A stretch of DNA of 42,919 nucleotides from Nemertoderma westbladi. Lineage: Eukaryota > Xenacoelomorpha > Nemertodermatida > Nemertodermatidae. Under the pieces are notes generated by a model, which was given only the letters and a program-made list of their open reading frames with translations, did no database searches and was not told the origin of the DNA. Shown here one piece after another: positions 21,591 through 31,655 of this stretch. How positions within the stretch are numbered: the first letter of the stretch is position 1; each line of letters opens with the position of its first letter. The position numbers were made by a program, and so were the translations under genes. The stretch is from NCBI GenBank assembly GCA_032718475.1, contig JAUCBJ010000299.1:1-42919 (forward strand), written 5' to 3'.

Positions 21591-22201
21591 TAACAGCCAC
21601 AAACCCAACCTAATAAACTATTCAAATTCACTGGAACCAATTAGAAAGGACCGGCGACTTCAAAGTTGAAACTGCACATTAGGCTACATTGATTGACAGT
21701 TGTCACGGTTGCTTGATTGATCGTTGGGCCGTTTGATGGTGCCGCTGCCAGGGTAAACTTATTGACATCGGGTGTGACCAATGGGAGGCCTGCTTTCCGG
21801 CAATCTCACTCCGCTGACGAATGGTGTGCCTTTGGTTGGTTAGTTACGGGGTTGCCATTGGCTGGACGTCTCCTGGGTACTCAGGGGAGGGCGGGATTAT
21901 TACCCCATATAGATATGGAATTCGCATCCCTAACCATTATTTCCACTCACAACCAGATGCTGTCTTCTTCTTAGTCTTAATTAATTCTTTAATCGATTTC
22001 CAACTTAAATTACGTTAAGTTTTACCGTCTTACAATTTTGTGGACTTTCACTTATATTTTTTGTGATACCAACGTTACAACCAACTGTTATTGTCTGACA
22101 CACTCTTAGGAAATACGTCGACATTGTTTATATTGAAGTCTTCGAAAGTATTCTCAGTCACACTTTCTCCCTAATTTTCTCGACCTATTTTGGTATCAGT
22201 C
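21591..22201 (+). promoter_or_regulatory. Promoter-proximal island 3 and 5' leader of the NET gene
   Basis: Contains CCGGCGACTTCAAAGTTG (about 21651-21668), the exact PBX/MEIS 10-mer TGATTGACAG (21690-21699), and CCAAT boxes in GACCAATGGG (about 21777) and reversed in GCCATTGGC (about 21853). No TATA box stands at a suitable place. The leader before the ATG at 22202 is pyrimidine-rich. The same motif pair stands in islands 1 and 2. Transcription start cannot be fixed from sequence alone. Confidence 0.55.
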
Positions 22202-22267
22202 ATGGCTACCACAGTTTCACGAGCTCTTCATTCGGAATACCTTCAACCTCCTCCACCTACTTCAATG
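22202..22267 (+). CDS. noc/Znf703-like: NET-family zinc-finger gene, exon 1
   Basis: Twenty-two codons from the first ATG, ending ..CAATG at a consensus donor GTGAGT (22268). The peptide includes HSEYLQP, which corresponds to the HPEYLQP segment just before the conserved SPLALLA motif in vertebrate ZNF503/ZNF703, and the join to exon 2 is in phase 0. Vertebrate homologues have a longer N-terminus; an earlier exon cannot be excluded, but an ATG stands here in a fitting context. Confidence 0.82.
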
Positions 22268-22793
22268 GTGAGTAGCCTATTTTTTATTATTATTAATCCG
22301 GTCTGACTGTCGGAAATATTAGTTTTATTTTTGTTCATATGTACCGTACAGATGTATCAGTGTATGTTGCTTCCTGATTTAGGCCTACTGATTTTATGCC
22401 CTTGTCTATGTCGTATTCGTATATATACTTTGAACTTTAATAATAATAATAAAATAAAATAATAATATAAAGCTGTAAAGTCTTTCTCCCGTATTTGGTT
22501 CTACCACGCCCAAGGCCTAATTCTCTGATTCTAAGAGATACGGCAACACAATGTGTATGACTGTATGTCAGTATGTATGATTATGGCTGACCTGATATGC
22601 GATTTCCAATTTATTTATTTCTTCTGGAACTTCAAAGTGCAGTCTGCAGTGAAGCAGAACATGTTTGTTCTAGGCCTATTGAATGGATGTATCGGTCGGT
22701 AGGGCTATAGGCTACAATATACTGCTGTTTTTGTCAGATCAATACACAGATACAGTAGTATAATATAATCGAATTATTATTTTATTTTTACAG
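22268..22793 (+). other. Intron of the NET-family gene
   Basis: 526 bp, starting GTGAGTAG and ending in a T-rich tract plus TTTTTACAG. It is AT-rich and holds two TAGGCCTA palindromes (22380, 22671) and one ACTTCAAAGTG word at about 22629, the same core as in the upstream islands. Confidence 0.82.
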
Positions 22794-23951
22794 CAATTGG
22801 ATTCTAAGAAGTCACCATTGGCTCTCCTTGCGGCGACCTGCAGTAACATCGGTAAGGACCTACCGACCCAGCCGACCGCCTTGTTGGTCCGCAAACCAGT
22901 AGCGACAATCAGCCCCGTAGACAACCGAACGCCCCCCAGCGGCGCGGGAGAGAAATCCTTCAAACCCTACCGCGATCTGATCCTAACCAAGCCGACAGTC
23001 TCGCCGCCGGTTGTTACCACGGAAACCGACGCCCACCAGCCTCTCTACCGCGGTTGCGTCGACGCGGCTTCGCTACTCAGTTCCCACATCTACGCGCTGC
23101 ACTCTCGGTTCGGGTGCCCGCTGCCCCCCGCCCCCTCGGCGCTGTCCCCCCCGGCCTCCACCACGGGGAGCCCCCCTCGCGGCTCCCCCTGCAAGCCGTC
23201 CCCCAGCGGGGGCCCCTGCGTCTGCTCCCCCCCGCGACCGGCTTCCCCCTCGCCCCCCCGAGCGGCCCCCCTCTTCCCCCCCGCTTCCCCCTACCTCGCC
23301 TACGCGCGCGTACAGACGCTAGGGGGCCTCCCGGCCCTGCTGCCCGTCTGTCGGGATCCGCTCTGCGTCAACTGCAAGTCGGCCGTGAGTCTCGCCGCCG
23401 TGGGGTCGGCGTGCTGCCACCCGGGGGGGTTGGAGTTGCTGCCGGGTCTCCTCCCGCCGCCGGGGGCCGCCCTGGCCTACCCGGGTGGCGCGCCGCACCC
23501 GGCCGCCGCCCTACCGCACCCAGCCGCCGCCCTACCGCACCCAGCCGCCGCCCTGCCCCACCCAGCCGCCGCCCACACGGCCCCAGACACCGCGGCGCCC
23601 CCCATGTACGTCTGCAGTTGGGTGACATCGGGCGCGCAATGCGCGCGCAAGTTCCTCACGTCGGAGGACCTCCTGCAGCACCTCAAGTCGCACTGCACCA
23701 CGGAGGCCCTGCAACCCGCCGCGAGCACCCCGCTGAGCCCCACGCTGAGTAAGCGCACCTACAGCCCGCTAGGGGCGCTGTCTCGCTTCCACCCCTACAA
23801 GTCGGCCGGCGCCCTGGCGCCCCCGCTGCCCGTGCCGGTGCCCCACCACCTACCCGCCGCCGCCACACACAACCCCTACTACCCCTACTCGCCCTTCGTC
23901 TTCTGCGACCTCTCACAGAAGGCCCATCTACCGGGTCTCCTGCCCCACTAA
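22794..23951 (+). CDS. noc/Znf703-like: NET-family (Noc/Elbow/Tlp-1, ZNF503/703) zinc-finger co-repressor, exon 2
   Basis: Completes a predicted 407-residue protein. NET proteins are nuclear co-repressors that bind Groucho and other transcription factors and pattern appendages, eye, brain and trachea. Residues 29-42 are SPLALLAATCSNIG, the family's Sp-like N-terminal motif. FKPY at 78-81 is the Groucho-contact motif. CRDPLCVNC at 208-216 resembles the buttonhead-like cysteine box. The single atypical C2H2 finger starts at Cys296 with the C-x8-C-x12-H-x3-H spacing of the family (CSWVTSGAQC.., HLKSH). RFHPY (353-357) and a Tyr/Pro-rich tail (NPYYPYSPF) match the C-terminal family motif. Four PHPAAAL repeats at about 256-282 come from a 21-bp tandem repeat. 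GC content is far above the surroundings. The frame starts at CAA after the acceptor; the nearby TTG is not a start. Shorter than the vertebrate proteins (about 590-650). Confidence 0.95.
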   Translation, partial: QLDSKKSPLALLAATCSNIGKDLPTQPTALLVRKPVATISPVDNRTPPSGAGEKSFKPYRDLILTKPTVSPPVVTTETDAHQPLYRGCVDAASLLSSHIYALHSRFGCPLPPAPSALSPPASTTGSPPRGSPCKPSPSGGPCVCSPPRPASPSPPRAAPLFPPASPYLAYARVQTLGGLPALLPVCRDPLCVNCKSAVSLAAVGSACCHPGGLELLPGLLPPPGAALAYPGGAPHPAAALPHPAAALPHPAAALPHPAAAHTAPDTAAPPMYVCSWVTSGAQCARKFLTSEDLLQHLKSHCTTEALQPAASTPLSPTLSKRTYSPLGALSRFHPYKSAGALAPPLPVPVPHHLPAAATHNPYYPYSPFVFCDLSQKAHLPGLLPH

Positions 23952-24540
23952 CTAACTAACTACCGCCTTCTTATTGGCTCTCTATATTCGTTGTGGTGCA
24001 ATACGCGTCTGTCTGGTATAGTTCCCATATAGTTACTACTACGTGTTAATTAATAACGTAAACTCAGTGTTTTTATTACAACAACCCAATCCCACCAAAT
24101 TACTTAATGAATTTATCCCACCTAGTTTGTTTCACACTGTATATAGTGTTCTAGAATCACTATAATGTTGTTGGTTTAGTTACTAATATACCAACACCAA
24201 ACCGTATAAACGCGGTTTGGTATAAACTTTGGTATACCTTTGTGTGTACCATAACATTCCGTTGTGTTACTAGAACTTTTTGATTAATATTTTTTTCTAT
24301 TTTGGATTGTTACCTATGTATGTAGGGTAGGTTTTTTTGGTTGCGTTTTATTTTGAATTGTTTGGTGGCTGTAGCCATTGTTCTACATTAATTACCGTAG
24401 ATAATTAGTAATTAACTTTGTAGTTAGATTTAGCGTAGAATTTAATAATAATATATTGTAATAGAGTGTTTCGAATGATAATTATTAAAAACTATCAACT
24501 TGTATAAAACAAAAAAAAAAGATTTTTCAAATTTCCCTGC
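23952..24540 (+). other. Probable 3' untranslated region of the NET-family gene
   Basis: AT-rich, without coding potential. ATTAAA near 24485 and an A-run at 24509-24520 are the nearest candidates for a polyadenylation signal; no AATAAA occurs before the MITE at 24.56 kb. Confidence 0.5.
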
Positions 24541-24717
24541 GCTTAAGGAGGGAAGGCAAAGGGGCAGGATACAGTGGGACTTTATTGTAACCAAAACAAT
24601 AAACGAGGACAATTTCATAGGTTTAATTTTGCTCTGGTATATTACTCCCGTCGATTTTCCTCAGCAGATGGTTCAATTATGATTGCATCAAGCCCCCCCC
24701 CCCCCCCCCCCCCCCCT
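24541..24717 (-). mobile_element. Poly-G-bordered MITE, copy 2 (truncated)
   Basis: Contains AAGGGGCAGGATACAG, TAACCAAAACAATAAA (24588-24603), GTCGATTTTCC and GATTGCATCAAG, and ends in a C-run at 24693-24716. The order and end structure match the copies at 16784, 29780 and 40106. Confidence 0.75.
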
Positions 24718-25457
24718 CCAATCATTACGTGTTCCTACACTATGTATATGAAAATAAATCTTATTCCGATCTGATTATAAGCCATAATGAGAAATATATA
24801 AGGACTACCTGTGGCCTGTGGGTATATACAGTATACTCATTAATATTTCATATCCTGTCCTGGACTGTAATAGAGCACACTCAAGTCAGGCCTATTCTAA
24901 TATTTATTATGTATAGAACATAATGAGGGCGAAAATAAACTTAAAAGCTTTTAATTTGATATGCGTTGAGATTGCGGGTGATATCATCGCTCACGAATGG
25001 GGAATTTTTAATCCGCTAGAAAGGGGTATCGATGGGGGGCTCATCCTGTGTGTGGGGTGGCGCATCTATGTGCCGAGAGCTTCAATCTCGGTGCTTTACG
25101 ACGCAGAGGAAGAGAGGCCCTCTCCGCGCTCCGCACGGTATCTCAATGTCCTCGGCCGGAGGTCCATTAGTCAGGCTTTCCGGTGCCAACCCTGGGAGAC
25201 CGAAATGATACAGTAACCAGCGTTGTTGTCCTCCTGTTTGCTTCCGATGGCTCCCTTTGAAAGCTTATCGTATCGGACGATAGGACATCTGCCTGTATGT
25301 GAGATGGGGATCATCAATATTTGCTTGTTATGCACATTATAATATATAATTAATAAAATGTATGCGGCTTCCACTGTATTTGTGACGAAAAATACAGAGG
25401 TTTTGTATTTTGTAACCAAAGTGCACCGGTATTAGTTGTCTTGGTATTGGATCGCAA
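24718..25457. other. Flank with an unassigned GC-rich, potentially structured block
   Basis: 24990-25205 is GC-rich with several short hairpins (for example CCGAGA..TCTCGG around 25074-25092). A 97-codon plus-strand frame covers it without a recognisable domain. I could not match it to a known RNA or protein family; it may be a structured RNA, an exon fragment or a mobile-element piece. The rest is AT-rich. Confidence 0.35.
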
Positions 25458-25525
25458 ATAGAGGGGAAGGGGGGGGGGGGGGGGGGGGGGTTCGACGCAG
25501 CGTTTTAACTTATTTCCAAGGGGGT
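25458..25525. mobile_element. Poly-G-bordered MITE fragment
   Basis: GAGGGGAAGG runs into a G-tract of more than 20, followed by TTCGACGCAGCGTTTTAACTT. This resembles the start of the copy at 16784 (GGGGATGGGG..TTGACGCAAAAC). Confidence 0.6.
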
Positions 25526-27105
25526 CTTTTATGTTACCTGGTTACAAATACAATAATACACCGCGCAATAACCTATAAAATTAATACAAAACGTAACATT
25601 TCGTAACTACTATGAATGTACGTACAACTTTACCGATAATGTGACAACGCCTGACTCAACGTTAAAGATGTAACTGTAGACGGACGGACATTACCTACAT
25701 TATTTTTATATGCTATGATATTGGATGTAAAACACCCTGGGAAAATTTATTTTTTAAATTATTCCTTGTAGTTTTCGTTTAACTTGGGGGATACCGCGGC
25801 ATTGTTTATATTGATGAGGCATCATTAGTTTAGTACGCCACCTTGAGGTTTATAGAGAATTTACTCTTTAGACCCTCATTTTATGTATTGAGCGCTGGGA
25901 GATCTTTTCCTCCTAAGTGAATTTAGGAGTATTTCTAGGCCCTAGGCAATATGCTTTAGTTGCATACTGTGGTTTTATTGTTCAGCAATTAATAACGTTT
26001 TGTTTTATGGAAAGAAGCGAGAATGAAACGACATTGCAAATGACATTGCATTTCGCCAATAATTGCAACAAGTGTTAACAAAGTCTCAAAATCTTTGAGT
26101 TCTCAGTAGTGTTTAGTTTCATAACCAAAAAACTTATTACAATTACAAAAAAATGAAGCTTTCTTTTTATTCATATGTATTGTATAATAATTATATTTAA
26201 CGCCGGCTTATATGCCGGCGTTAAACATCAATAATTCATATAATTGTACTTCAGATTACCCCGACTTCATGTCGCAAACAGTATATTACACCTTCGTGGG
26301 GCCTTCGCGCAGCACTGCATCTAGTTAAGCCTCTGTTTAGTAGAATTAGTGGACATGGCCACTCCACTCCCACCATTGGTTACATAATGGACGGCCGACA
26401 GATCAAAAATAACTTCGAAAAAAATATGTAAGAATTTCTAAACTTTAGATAATGACAAGCACTAAAGTTATGACTTAGCATAAACATAGTTAAGCACTAA
26501 ACATAATGACATAGTGCACTAAGCTTTGGCTCATTTTTATTCATGATTGACAGACTTAATTAACTTTCAAACATTTCCAAAGATGATGACAGACAGTCGA
26601 CCCTTTGTATATCGCTACCTTAAAAGGGCTCACGAAGACTTCGTGGCTCGCCCCACAATATTCATAAATAGTTGTGTTTTCTTATCCGATTGCTTATGTA
26701 GGCCTATTAATGTGTACGCGGTTGATTCCGCAGTGGTAATTCCTTCGTCTTTATTTATAATTGCATTACGAAACTGACGGGGTTGCAAATTGGAAGGGAC
26801 ATCAGCATTTAAGGTGCCGTCGCATGGTAAGCATGTAGCATGTAGGTAAGGCTACCGGTACCGTACCTAACGCTGACGTTTACTTCTCTTCTAACTCGAA
26901 TCGACAGCCGTTGATGTGAAAAAAGCGTGATGGGCCTACAATTATGATTCCTTTTTAAAGCGACATGCGAAATATATTTTGGAGTTGGTTAAAATTGGGA
27001 GTGACGTGTTTCAGCAGACTGTTGAAGGGAGGGGGTTGGTTGGCATATTATTGGTTTTCGGTATACTGGGGTTAAGATATTTTTTTGCCAAATATGCTTT
27101 TAACT
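25526..27105. other. Non-coding stretch with a GC-rich hairpin
   Basis: AT-rich and without genes. Notable parts are the perfect hairpin at 26196-26225 (TTTAACGCCGGC, loop TTATAT, GCCGGCGTTAAA) and the dispersed ACTTCGTGGCTCGCCCCACA at about 26638-26657, also present at 12891 and 41768 in altered form. Confidence 0.6.
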
Positions 27106-27674
27106 TAGACCTTAGAACATGTCTTAATTATCGATTATAACCAATTGCTTATTGATTATTCACATAATAAATATTAACCAATAGGATATGGTTTTGCGCG
27201 AAATTCAAACTCAAATGTTTACCTGGATTTTTCTCCAATGTGCTTATTTTTTACTAAAAATCTATCTCCTCCGCCATTTCTTAACGGATTTACTCAGCCT
27301 TTCATCCACTGGGGTCGATAAAATGAGTACCAGTTAAATAACTGGGAGCAAATCTTGGGATAGGAGTAGCGCCCACCCCTACCCTCGGGTAGCAGCTATC
27401 GAAAAAGGAGCCTTCGGGTCGCCTCCGGCTTCGGCCGACTGTTTGCTTGCTTGTAGGTACTGATTGTGTCGACAGATAATGGGGCAGATTTTCAAAGTTT
27501 GTTGCAATCAAAAGTTACGACGTCACAAATGTCATTTTTTCATAAAATTTTGTATTTTTCGAAAAAATGACATTGATGACGTCATTTTGGAACTCCGGCC
27601 CATTATTCTGTATACATAATAATCAATAACCATAATTGGTTATAATCGATAATTAAGACATGTTCTAACGTCTA
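27106..27674. mobile_element. Inverted-repeat element carrying a SINE-like segment and one minisatellite unit
   Basis: Arms of about 55-60 bp, left 27106-27161 and right about 27616-27674, share TTAGAACATGTC, TTAATTATCGATTATAACCA and TTATTGATTATT in inverted order. Inside are a SINE-like segment (TTTCATCCACTGGGGTCGAT, AAAATGAGTACCAGTT) at about 27300-27345, the lone 36-bp unit at 27360-27395, a second inverted repeat (GTCATTTTTTC..GAAAAAATGAC, about 27530-27572) and two CRE-like words (CGACGTCAC and ATGACGTCAT). TA dinucleotides stand at both ends. Confidence 0.75.
27360..27395. repeat. Solitary unit of the 36-bp minisatellite
   Basis: Exactly one 36-bp unit: starts ATAGGAGTAGCGCCCACCCC, ends TACCCTCGGGTAGCAG. 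It carries the CCCTCGG loop variant also seen in array A (about 3950, 4050 and 4120). The flanking CTATCG and TTGGG are not satellite. Confidence 0.95.
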
Positions 27675-28300
27675 AAAATTACGCTGAGTCCATTTCTGCA
27701 GTGATAATTAGAATATAGTTAAGAATTAAAGATATATTTAGTTATGTAAATATAGTTATAATAATAACTAATAATTTTATTAAAATAGTGGAATATTTAA
27801 ATAGCTGTATCTCATGAACTAAAAGTCGTATAGCGATGCAGATTTTACCATTAAAATCACCGTGAAATTTTGTACCCCTATTTGAAAAAATAAAACAAAA
27901 ACGTTCAAATTTTACCCTCTCGTTTACAATAGGCCCCTACATATTTTTATATTACATTTTAATAACACAGTTCAATTTCAGTTTGCTCAGATTCTGAACC
28001 TTGACCGCACTTTTTCTACAATTTAATCGCAATGAATAAAACTTCACCTTCTTACCTCCCGGGGCGAATCGGAATTATTATTTTCGCCACTTCGATGTTC
28101 GAATAGCCTTGCTATATATTTCCAGAACATCCTCTAATAATTTATTGCATTTACATCTCGCATATATACTAAGAAATATAAATGTATTATTCGAATCTAC
28201 ATTGAACATTGACTGCAGTTATTCACAAACAAGTCCAAAGATTACGAGCAAATAAATTTATTGTGCGCTCATCAAATGTGTTTATCTAGGCCAAAATGAC
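27675..28300. other. AT-rich non-coding stretch
   Basis: I see no gene, repeat or clear motif cluster here. Confidence 0.6.
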
Positions 28301-28650
28301 ATTTCTGCAACTAATTTCTTCCATGTTCAATTGTTATTCAGCAGAGTTTTGCTTCACTACGGGCTGTCAATCATTCCAACCTATTGCGCACTATATACCC
28401 CGTGGCAAATATCAATAGGCGATGACAACTTTTGCAGTTGTTCGCCGCATGTTGGTTGTCAGAATGGGATTCGATATTCTACGTAGATTGAGGGACACTT
28501 TCGCTCGCTAGCGCGTGTTATTTGAGGGTAGCGTTGCGATTAATCTAGCTGCTGAGAAAACTGACAAGCTTAGAGTTGCTGATAAAGGTTTCAGTTATTG
28601 GGTGAGGTCCACTGACCACTATACCAGTCCGTCAGTAGGTTAATAATACA
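28301..28650. promoter_or_regulatory. Unique island 4 downstream of the NET gene (candidate enhancer)
   Basis: Balanced composition, no repeats. Contains the exact PBX/MEIS 10-mer on the minus strand (CTGTCAATCA, 28364-28373), CAATTGTTATTCAGC, and AATATCAATAGGCGATGAC. Regulatory function is inferred only. Confidence 0.4.
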
Positions 28651-29233
28651 ATTGCTGATATGATTTAGGCTGAAGGACTCTTTCTCTGGTGCTTTCTTAT
28701 CTTCCAATTGCTTAATCTACAGATTTCGTCAGGGGCCTATTGTGTTATTTTCTTATCGTTTTTTGGTTGTTGACAGCTAGGCTTGAGGGGTTTACCTACA
28801 GTATTTTTTATGAATAATGTGGTAGCAAGTGTGAATTGGTTACGCTGCTATGTTACAGTATATAATATTTAATTCAGCTGTTAGGGCTCGTTATCGTTAT
28901 CTCGTGGTCTCATTATTCACCCTACCAGTATTCTTTCCAATTACACTGTATCTTCTGTTTATTGGTGTTGGGGTGCTACATATAAAGCTATTCATATTAT
29001 TGATTGGTAATAACAATGGACCGGGCCATCCCGGATTGATTGATTGATTGATTGATCGAACTCCCAAATTCTTCCGGTTGGATTGTAACACCGATGCTGT
29101 AATCTCCTAGACAACCTGAACGCTGATCCAATCATAATAATAATAACATTAGGTTTTTCTATGGTCAATATTCTGTATTCAAATTGAAAAATTATTCATT
29201 CCTTCACAAAATCTAATTATAATTTAATAATCA
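28651..29233. other. Non-coding stretch with a GATT microsatellite
   Basis: GGACCGGGCCATCCCGG followed by five GATT repeats at about 29019-29055. The rest is AT-rich and without a gene. Confidence 0.6.
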
Positions 29234-29440
29234 GCAGCTTTGTCTAGTTGTGGCATTACTGGGATTCCAATCTGGAAGCCCGAGTTCGATCCCTAGATGG
29301 GGCAGCACTATTTGGGCACAATGATTTACACGCTGCATTCTAGCCCAACCCTGAGGGCTTTCATCTTTGGAGTGGTCGATAAATGGGAACCAAGGCATTT
29401 GGGAAACGGAGTGGAAGGAATTGTTTGATTTCAAAATTAA
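29234..29440 (+). mobile_element. tRNA-derived SINE, decayed
   Basis: An A-box-like TGTCTAGTTGTGGCA (about 29241) and a B-box GAGTTCGATCCC (29282-29293) at normal spacing form a tRNA-like head. The body contains TTTCATCTTTGGAGTGGTCG and ATAAATGGGAACCAAGG, similar to the SINE-like segment at about 27300. The 3' end is indistinct and no clear target-site duplication was seen. Confidence 0.7.
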
Positions 29441-29779
29441 TTAAAAGAAATAAATACACGTACAAAATAAATAGACCTATTTTTTGTCACTGGAGTGCAG
29501 AGCTGAAGATGAATTCAACTCCCTTTACTCAATGTAATTTCTTAAAGTGCTACTGCACATCCCTAAACATTTCCGCGGTCATATTTACTTTCAGTTTCTT
29601 TGCTGGTCTCAACAATTGATCATTACATAATAAGTCATATAACATATTGCTGCATGAAAGTTTCCTTAACTTTTGCATTTGATGACCTAAGAGCGATGTT
29701 AAATATCATGATAAACCAGAATGAGCGCTATGATAGGTTATATGCAGTTTCATATGCGTATGGCAGAACTTAGTTTATA
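29441..29779. other. Short non-coding gap
   Basis: AT-rich; no identifiable feature. Confidence 0.5.
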
Positions 29780-30085
29780 TGAGACAGTACAGTTAAACCG
29801 TACAGATAGGGGGGGGGGGGGGGAGGGGGGGGGAGGGGGGGGGGGGGGGGAACTGGACGCAATAAAAATTCATCCCTATCCAGGGAAAGTTCGACGCAAA
29901 TAACAGCTGATTACTCTTAAAAATCAAACCTGTAACCTGTTCTATTGTGTTTAAAAGTTTATTGTTGTTGGTTAAAATAACGTGCCACTGTAACCTGCTC
30001 CTTTCCCTAAATTGAGAATTTAACATTGAGGCGGGATATTAATTCGCCCTGCGCGGGTTTTGCGTCCAGTTTACCCACTGTCTCA
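29780..30085 (+). mobile_element. Poly-G-bordered MITE, most complete copy
   Basis: 306 bp. Terminal inverted repeats TGAGACAGT (29780-29788) and ACTGTCTCA (30077-30085) are flanked on both sides by TA (29778-29779 and 30086-30087), which fits a TA target-site duplication as in Tc1/mariner-type MITEs. After a G-rich tract (29809-29850) come GGACGCAATAAAAATTCATC, GACGCAAATAACAGCTG, GTAACCTGTTCTATTGTG, a TTATTGTTGTTGGTTAAA variant of the shared core, CCTAAATTGAG and TTGCGTCCAG. No coding capacity. Confidence 0.88.
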
Positions 30086-30220
30086 TACCGGAATATCGAA
30101 TAATTACTTTAATCAACCTTTAATTACAGTCTTTCTTTCTCGTTAGTATTTTTTTTTTCAATTATTTGTAATGTGTTTTTGGGAGCAGCATAATTCTCCA
30201 CGCAGATTCAGCATGTGTAG
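30086..30220. other. Short AT-rich gap
   Basis: No feature beyond a T-run. Confidence 0.5.
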
Positions 30221-30680
30221 GCCTATATTTCATGTGGCGCAGGCCACAGATGATGCAGACACGGCTGTCAGTTAATCGGAGTAACTAGCCTCCATTATTA
30301 CTCCTCCAAATACGGCGGCAAGCGTTTACTGCTTCTAATTGCAAAACCCCTTCACAATACCCCCTAATTGACAGGATGCCAGGATTGATGGTGGATGCTC
30401 TAACAGCCTACCGTACCGGTACTGTACCTCTACTGCATATATACCTGGGCAGCGCAGCACACAATCCACAGTCAATCATCCCTGCTAGCGATGTGTTTTG
30501 TGTATATACATACATCCCGTGATGCAACTTCTTTTCTATCAACAATTTTTTCCCATACAAACAATAGCATATTGAACGGTCTCCCCTACCCGTATTCCAT
30601 TATCACATGAGTTGAATTCGCCAGAACAACAAAGAACTGTTCTAATTATGGGAGACATTTCAGTCATATTCATTTATTGT
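30221..30680. promoter_or_regulatory. Unique island 5 (candidate enhancer)
   Basis: Non-repetitive, balanced composition. Words of interest are GGCTGTCAGTTAATCGG, CTAATTGACAGG (about 30364-30376), CAGTCAATCA (30469-30478) and CTGCTTCTAATTGCAAA. Combined homeodomain-like (TAAT) and TGACAG/TGATTGAC cores resemble the other islands. Function is inferred. Confidence 0.4.
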
Positions 30681-31015
30681 TGAAGATATACAAATATTTA
30701 TATGTAAATCTTATTGTGCCCCAGGCCTTCAGTCAATAATCGTTTTACACTTGATTTTTGTAATTTAAAACTAAAGAGTCAAGATGATAAATAATTGAAA
30801 TTCATAATGGAAAACGGCGAATAATTTTTCTTTGTTGCTAGACAATTGGAAAATACAGAATCGAATCCAGCCAGCACATTAATTGTGTGTGTATACTGCG
30901 TGCGTAATAAAATGATTGCTTATTTTCATTACCATTCCCACTAAAGTAACAATTGCAATCGCGGCATTTGTTTACTCTTTATAACAAGTTATACATTTAC
31001 ATAATAATATATATA
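30681..31015. other. AT-rich non-coding stretch
   Basis: No identifiable feature. Confidence 0.5.
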
Positions 31016-31295
31016 GGTCTGTGGTGTAGTGGTTGCATTGAATTCACATCTTCCGTAGGTCGTGGGTTCGATCCTCACATGGGCCAGGGCAGTTTTCGTT
31101 TCGGCACGAATGCTTTAAAGGGACCAGCCAGGGCTTATCTCTGCCTTGCATCCTTAAGTGGTAGCTAAATGAGTACTGGAGTTTCCTCTGGGGAGTAAAG
31201 TTCTGGGGGGACCGCACTGGAAATAAGTCGTCAGACTTTGTGCGTAATCCCTGTCCTAGCGGCCGAAGAAAATTTACTTTTACTTTTACTTTATA
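31016..31295 (+). mobile_element. tRNA-derived SINE, well preserved
   Basis: tRNA-like head from about 31016: A-box region GTGGTGTAGTGGTTGCA, B-box GGTTCGATCC (31065-31074). The body (about 31087-31265) is unrelated to tRNA, with AAAGGGACCAGCCAGGGC, TGAGTACTGGAGTTTCC and CCCTGTCCTAGCGGCCG. It ends in the simple tail (TTTTAC)n at about 31270-31293. ATATATA-like sequence borders both sides. The head differs from those at 29234 and 36211, so three tRNA-related lineages occur within 7 kb. Confidence 0.9.
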
Positions 31296-31655
31296 TAACA
31301 AAATATACATAATATATATGTCATGTATATCTAAGAGATAGGCTACGTTGCCTACTTTATGTATAACAGTAGTAGTTTAGTTTATCTCTCTGTTCTTTAT
31401 TACCGTCAGTATTTTGCATGTAAATCCTTCACTTTTTCACTTTAATAAAGAGTTGTTAATAACCAGGTAATTAATATTTCTTTATATCCGCAATATCATT
31501 TAAAATAAAACGATATTATGAAAATAAAACAACATCCATTTTCTATCATTGCATTTTACAACGCCCAAGTTATAATATGCCACACCCTAACTCCAAAGTT
31601 ACAGCCATCAAATTTCAATGAACATCAACCATTGCGCGTAAAGGAAGCATAATTT
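31296..31655. other. AT-rich non-coding stretch
   Basis: No identifiable feature. Confidence 0.5.

Noticed and set aside
23011-23916. Arg/Pro-rich ORFs overlapping the NET exon on both strands
   Set aside because: GC-driven shadows of the conserved NET reading frame.
24990-25205. U3 snoRNA or other known snRNA
   Set aside because: A GAGGAAGAGAGG word resembles part of U3, but the C and D boxes and the conserved 5' domain are missing.
31016-31090. Functional tRNA gene
   Set aside because: Head of a SINE: followed by a SINE body and a (TTTTAC)n tail, with no paired acceptor stem.
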